6,211 nucleotides of DNA from NCBI GenBank assembly GCA_029263035.1, contig JAJCYF010000250.1, positions 1 to 6,211 of the forward strand, written 5' to 3'. Made by a program: the position numbers and the translations under genes. A model generated the notes under the pieces. The model saw only the letters and a program-made list of their open reading frames with translations, ran no database searches and was not told the origin of the DNA. Below are positions 1-6,211 of the stretch, piece after piece (the first letter of the stretch is position 1; every line of letters begins with the position of its first letter). Origin of the DNA: Actinomycetes bacterium. GTDB lineage: Bacteria > Actinomycetota > CADDZG01 > JAHWKV01.

Positions 1-3071
<3,071 letters not shown>

Positions 3072-3129
3072 GCTTGAGCCGTTCTCGAAAGAACGACATT
3101 CTCGCGCAGTAGCCCGGATTGGGCCGCAC

Positions 3130-3174
3130 AAAGATCCGGCCGCCCCCCTTTAGAAGTCGAGGGCCGGCCGGATC
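3130..3174 (-). terminator. Terminator-like hairpin after pntB
   Basis: Read on the minus strand, GATCCGGCCG at 3174-3165 pairs perfectly with CGGCCGGATC at 3142-3133. After a G-G mismatch, three or more further C-G pairs (GCCC against a run of six G) extend the stem around a loop of roughly 10-12 bases that holds TCGACTTCTAAA. Only three T follow, so a strong U-tract is missing. The hairpin begins 17 bases past the pntB stop codon and ends about 60 bases before the kinase GTG, which is where a terminator separating the two units would sit. The TAA in the loop is also an in-frame stop that limits how far upstream the kinase could start. The weak T-run leaves room for it to be an RNA-stabilising 3' end or an attenuator instead. 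Confidence 0.65.
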
Positions 3175-3190
3175 GTTGCTACGAGCGTAT

Positions 3191-4633
3191 TTAGTGCCCG
3201 GCGTGAACCCCCGAGAGCTCCTTCACGACATCGGCGATGTACCCCTTGGCGTCGCCGAAGAGCATCATCGTCTTGTCCTCGAAGAACAGCTCGTTCTCGA
3301 CACCGGCGAAGCCGGCCGACATCCCTCGCTTGACCACCATGACGGTCTGCGCCTGGTCGGCGTTCAGAATCGGCATACCAAAGATCGGACTGGTCTTGTC
3401 CGTCCTGGCGGCCGGGTTCACCACGTCGTTGGCGCCGATGATCAACGCGACATCCGTCTGCGGGAAGTCGGAGTTGATCTCATCCATGTCGATCAGCCGG
3501 TCGTACGGGATGTCGGCTTCCGCCAGCAACACGTTCATGTGACCCGGCATACGACCCGCCACCGGGTGGATGGCGAACCGCACGTCGACCCCCTTCTTGG
3601 TTAACGCGTCGTACAGCTCACGCACCTTGTGCTGGGCCTGGGACACCGCCATTCCGTAACCGGGGATGATGATGACCGACTCGGAGTTCTCCAGCATCTG
3701 CGCGGTTTCCTCCGGGCTGATGCTGCGAACCGAGCGTTCCTCGACATGGCCGTCCTTGATGTGTGCGGTGGCCCCGAAGCCGCCGAACAGCACGTTGGTG
3801 AACGACCGGTTCATCGCCTTGCACATGATGATCGACAGGATCAATCCCGAGGTGCCGTCAAGGGCACCGGCGATGATCAGCAGCTTGTTGTTGAGCGCAA
3901 ACCCCATTGCGGCTGCAGCCAGGCCGGCGTAGCCGTTCAGCAGGGCGATGACGGTAGGCATGTCCGCCCCCCCGATGGGGACGATCAGGGCGATACCGAA
4001 CAACAGGGTGAGCCCGATCAGCCAGGGGAACAGGTGGGTTGCGCCCGGGTTCACCACGAGGTAGCCGGCGATGGCGACCGATGCACCGAACATTCCGAGG
4101 TTGACGAAGTTCTGGCCCTTGTACAGGATCGGCTTGCCGGGCAGGATGCCCTGCAGCTTGCCGAACGCCATCAGGGATCCGGTGAACGTCAGGTACCCGA
4201 GGACCACCTCGAACCCGATGGCCGTCAGGGCCACCTTGGAGAGGCTGGCGCCGTGCAGGTAGAACTCGGCGGTACCCACCAGACCGGCCGCCAGTGCGCC
4301 CAGTGCGTGGGAGAAGGCGGTACGTTGCGGCACCGCGGTCATCTTCATCAGCAGGGCCAGCGGCACACCGATAGCGGCGCCGATGACCATGGCGATCACA
4401 ATCCACTGGTACTCGACGATCTCCTCTTTCATCAACGTCCCGACGATGGCGAGGAGCATTCCGATCTCGCCAGCCTTGACGCCCTTTCGAGCGGTGCTCG
4501 GGTGGCTCAACCACTTCAGCGCCATGATGAATCCGACGGCCGATACCAGGTAGACCAGGTCGATCCAGCGCTCGATACCGGCCTCGACGGCGGCGGTGCC
4601 CGGAGCGGCTACTGCAAGAGTTAGAAGGTTCAT
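3191..4633 (-). CDS. pntB: NAD(P) transhydrogenase beta subunit PntB
   Basis: Membrane subunit of the proton-translocating transhydrogenase. It contributes most of the proton channel (domain II) and the NADP(H)-binding domain III, which faces the cytoplasm. The 480-residue product is close to the usual family length of about 460-480. Roughly residues 20-275 hold about eight or nine hydrophobic segments. Family motifs seen are GGADMP (221-226), CKAMNRSF (271-278), GYGMAVSQAQ (325-334), HPVAGRMPGHMNVLLAEA (356-373), GANDVVNPAA (400-409) and KRGMSAGFAGVEN (435-447). By motif alignment, His109 matches E. coli PntB His91 and Asn233 matches Asn222, both residues implicated in proton transfer. Asp259 lies within a membrane segment where E. 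coli has valine. The ATG overlaps the pntAB stop by four bases, which implies translational coupling. A 15-residue hydrophobic N-terminal stretch precedes the family core. Confidence 0.97.
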   Translation of the reverse strand: MNLLTLAVAAPGTAAVEAGIERWIDLVYLVSAVGFIMALKWLSHPSTARKGVKAGEIGMLLAIVGTLMKEEIVEYQWIVIAMVIGAAIGVPLALLMKMTAVPQRTAFSHALGALAAGLVGTAEFYLHGASLSKVALTAIGFEVVLGYLTFTGSLMAFGKLQGILPGKPILYKGQNFVNLGMFGASVAIAGYLVVNPGATHLFPWLIGLTLLFGIALIVPIGGADMPTVIALLNGYAGLAAAAMGFALNNKLLIIAGALDGTSGLILSIIMCKAMNRSFTNVLFGGFGATAHIKDGHVEERSVRSISPEETAQMLENSESVIIIPGYGMAVSQAQHKVRELYDALTKKGVDVRFAIHPVAGRMPGHMNVLLAEADIPYDRLIDMDEINSDFPQTDVALIIGANDVVNPAARTDKTSPIFGMPILNADQAQTVMVVKRGMSAGFAGVENELFFEDKTMMLFGDAKGYIADVVKELSGVHAGH

Positions 4634-4926
4634 GACTTAACCGGCCCCTTCGTCTTGAACATCTTGAGCATCCGGTCGGTGATCAGGAATCCACCGACGA
4701 CGTTGGCGAAGGCCGCCGCAACTGCGATGGCTCCCATGAGGCTGGCGTATGGAGCCTGAGCGCTGCCGGCGAGGATCAACGAACCGACCAGCGAGATGGC
4801 CGCGATAGCGTTGGTCAGCGACATCAGCGGCGTGTGTAGCAGGACGGATACCCGGCTGATCACCTGGTACCCGAGGAAGGCGGCGAGTACGAACACGTAC
4901 AGGCCGTTGGTAAGCGATTCATCCAT
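4630..4926 (-). CDS. pntAB: NAD(P) transhydrogenase alpha subunit part 2 (membrane) PntAB / PntA2
   Basis: Small integral membrane subunit forming the alpha share of the proton-translocating domain II. In E. coli this is the C-terminal part of PntA; here, as in Rhodospirillum rubrum, it is a separate gene. The 98-residue product matches the usual length of about 100. Three hydrophobic segments are visible at about residues 8-27, 36-54 and 59-82. The family-typical HTPLMSLTNAI motif spans residues 31-41, and a basic tail (KMFKTKG) ends the protein on the likely cytoplasmic side. The ATG is preceded by AGGGGG and a 43-base gap after pntAA; the stop TGA overlaps the pntB ATG. Its position between pntAA and pntB confirms the identification, and the three genes should be co-transcribed. 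Confidence 0.95.
   Translation of the reverse strand: MDESLTNGLYVFVLAAFLGYQVISRVSVLLHTPLMSLTNAIAAISLVGSLILAGSAQAPYASLMGAIAVAAAFANVVGGFLITDRMLKMFKTKGPVKS
4645..4651 (-). promoter_or_regulatory. Ribosome binding site of pntB
   Basis: GAAGGGG on the minus strand lies 11 bases before the pntB ATG, inside the last codons of pntAB. The spacing is slightly long but the purine run is the only good candidate. It supports the ATG at 4633 over downstream starts. Confidence 0.5.
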
Positions 4927-4937
4927 TGAAGTGGTTT

Positions 4938-4943
4938 CCCCCT
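4938..4943 (-). promoter_or_regulatory. Ribosome binding site of pntAB
   Basis: AGGGGG on the minus strand, 11 bases before the ATG of the small alpha-2 subunit, within the 43-base gap after pntAA. No promoter-like hexamers were seen in that gap, so the gene most likely depends on transcription from upstream of pntAA. Confidence 0.5.
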
Positions 4944-4969
4944 ATTTTGACGACGACTGGGAGCGGCTG

Positions 4970-6211
4970 TCAGGTGGTTGCGTTCTCAGATTTGGCGGCG
5001 CCGTTGGCGTTGCCCTCGGTGGGAGCGACCGTGAGGTCGGCGGCGTCAGGCTTAGCGGGTCCGGGAACCTCGGCATCGGCCGCCGACGGGACCCCCAGTC
5101 CGAGTGCTTCCCGCAGCCGGGGAAGGACTACCTCTCCGTTTTTGGCCAGCAGGGTCTCGACTGTGATCTGGTCCTCCATGTCCCACTTGAACTCGCCATC
5201 TTTGATCAGGTGAGTCAGGAAGGTGATGAGGTTCTTCGCGTACATCGAGCTGGCGTGGTACGGCACGGTTGCCGGCAGGTTTGTGGGGCCCATGATGGTC
5301 ACACCGTTGACCACGATGGTCTCGTCCGCTTTGGTCAGCTCGCAGTTACCGCCCCGCTCGGCCGCCAGGTCGACGATCACCGAGCCGGGCTGCATCTTTT
5401 GGACCATGTCGGCAGTGATCAGAACCGGGGACTTCTTGCCGGGGATGGCGGCCGTCGTGACGACGACGTCGATGTTCTCGACCACGCTGGTCATCAGCTC
5501 ACGCTGCCTGCGCAGGAAGTCCTCGCCCATCTCCTTGGCGTAGCCGCCCTTGTCCTCGGCATCGGCGGAGTCGATCTCCATCTCGACGAACTTGGCTCCG
5601 ACCGACACGACCTGCTCTTTGACCGCAGCCCTTACGTCGTATGCCTGGACCACTGCGCCCAGCCGCTTGGCGGTGGCGATGGCCTGCAGACCTGCCACGC
5701 CGGCGCCGATGACGAACACCTTGGCCGGTCGGATGGTTCCGGCGGCGGTGGTCAGCATCGGGAACATCTTGGGCATGGTTGCGGCGGCCAGGACCACGGC
5801 CTTGTATCCGCCCACCGTCGCCTGCGAGGACAGCACGTCCATGCTCTGGGCCCGGGTGATGCGCGGCATCAGCTCGACCGAAAGGATGGTTGCTCCGGTG
5901 CCCGCCATCTCCTTGATGCCTGCGGCGTTACCGAGCGGGTCGGTGAAGCCGACTACAACCTGATCTTTTTTCATGAGGGCAAGATCGGCGCGGCCCTGCT
6001 CCGGGTTGGCACCGAAGGTGTGAACCTGCACCACTATGTCGGCTGAGAACGCGTCCGCCCGGGTCCCGATCGTGGCGCCCTTTGCCTCGTACTCAGAGTC
6101 CGGAAACCCGGCGGCCTCTCCGGCGTTTGACTCGATGACCGCGTTGATGCCCGCCTTAGACAGAGCTTGTAGTACACCCGGTACCAAGGCCACCCTGGCC
6201 TCGCCCGGGAA
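4970..6211 (-). CDS. pntAA: NAD(P) transhydrogenase alpha subunit part 1 (NAD-binding) PntAA / PntA1, 5' end outside window
   Basis: Peripheral cytoplasmic subunit (domain I) that binds NAD(H) and exchanges hydride with NADP(H) on PntB. It belongs to the alanine dehydrogenase / PNT N- and C-terminal domain family. There are 413 visible residues before the TGA. The first are FPGEARVALVP, the conserved family N-terminus, so only about ten residues are missing and the GTG at 6193 is an internal valine, not the start. In visible numbering, PRITRAQSMDVLSS (116-129) retains Arg117, Gln122, Asp125 and Ser128, matching R. rubrum Arg127, Gln132, Asp135 and Ser138 at the nicotinamide and domain III contact. 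The Rossmann loop GAGVAGLQA lies at 169-177 and MGPTNLPATVPYHASSMYAKN at about 307-327. The last 40 or so residues form a low-complexity tail rich in Ala, Pro, Glu and Asp, which probably replaces the linker that joins domain I to the membrane part in fused PntA proteins. Confidence 0.96.
   Translation of the reverse strand, partial: FPGEARVALVPGVLQALSKAGINAVIESNAGEAAGFPDSEYEAKGATIGTRADAFSADIVVQVHTFGANPEQGRADLALMKKDQVVVGFTDPLGNAAGIKEMAGTGATILSVELMPRITRAQSMDVLSSQATVGGYKAVVLAAATMPKMFPMLTTAAGTIRPAKVFVIGAGVAGLQAIATAKRLGAVVQAYDVRAAVKEQVVSVGAKFVEMEIDSADAEDKGGYAKEMGEDFLRRQRELMTSVVENIDVVVTTAAIPGKKSPVLITADMVQKMQPGSVIVDLAAERGGNCELTKADETIVVNGVTIMGPTNLPATVPYHASSMYAKNLITFLTHLIKDGEFKWDMEDQITVETLLAKNGEVVLPRLREALGLGVPSAADAEVPGPAKPDAADLTVAPTEGNANGAAKSENATT

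Noticed and set aside
3629..4624. Plus-strand open frame of 331 codons antisense to pntB
   Set aside because: Antisense shadow of a gene with clear family motifs; composition is skewed and no start-site signal or motif supports it.
4796..6046. Long plus-strand open frame of 416 codons antisense to pntAA and pntAB
   Set aside because: It mirrors well-conserved minus-strand genes, is rich in His, Asp and Gly as expected of antisense frames in GC-rich DNA, and shows no recognisable domain.
6191..6193. GTG at 6193 as the start of pntAA
   Set aside because: It encodes the valine of the conserved GEARVALVP segment, and the frame is open to the window edge, so the start lies beyond base 6211.

Overview
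This is a GC-rich bacterial window with every supportable gene on the minus strand, read from right to left. It holds a proton-translocating NAD(P) transhydrogenase operon in the three-gene arrangement (pntAA, pntAB, pntB), then a terminator-like hairpin, then a very long gene for a zinc-ribbon / serine-threonine kinase / AAA-type NTPase / helical-repeat protein that runs off the left edge. The base composition, the split alpha subunit and the multidomain kinase suggest an actinobacterium or another high-GC lineage such as Chloroflexota. I cannot fix the taxon from sequence alone.

Layout. Bases 6211-4970 encode the soluble NAD(H)-binding alpha-1 subunit, which lacks only its first residues at the window edge. 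Bases 4926-4630 encode the small membrane alpha-2 subunit. Bases 4633-3191 encode the beta subunit, which carries the rest of the proton channel and the NADP(H)-binding domain; it overlaps alpha-2 by four bases (ATGA). Together they form one membrane complex that uses the proton gradient to drive hydride transfer from NADH to NADP+, supplying NADPH. A long inverted repeat at 3133-3174, 17 bases past the pntB stop, probably ends this transcript.

Bases 3071-1 are one unbroken reading frame of 1023 codons, translated by hand codon by codon with no stop. In order it encodes a four-cysteine zinc ribbon, a protein kinase domain, an NTPase with Walker A and B motifs, and an alpha-helical repeat region. 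The C-terminus is outside the window. The kinase keeps HRD, DFG and APE but has serine where the strand-3 catalytic lysine should be, and lysine at the third glycine position of the nucleotide loop. This is the same exchange that defines eukaryotic WNK kinases and is the most interesting thing here. No RNA genes, mobile elements, CRISPR arrays or origins were seen. No stretch over 300 bases lacks a gene.
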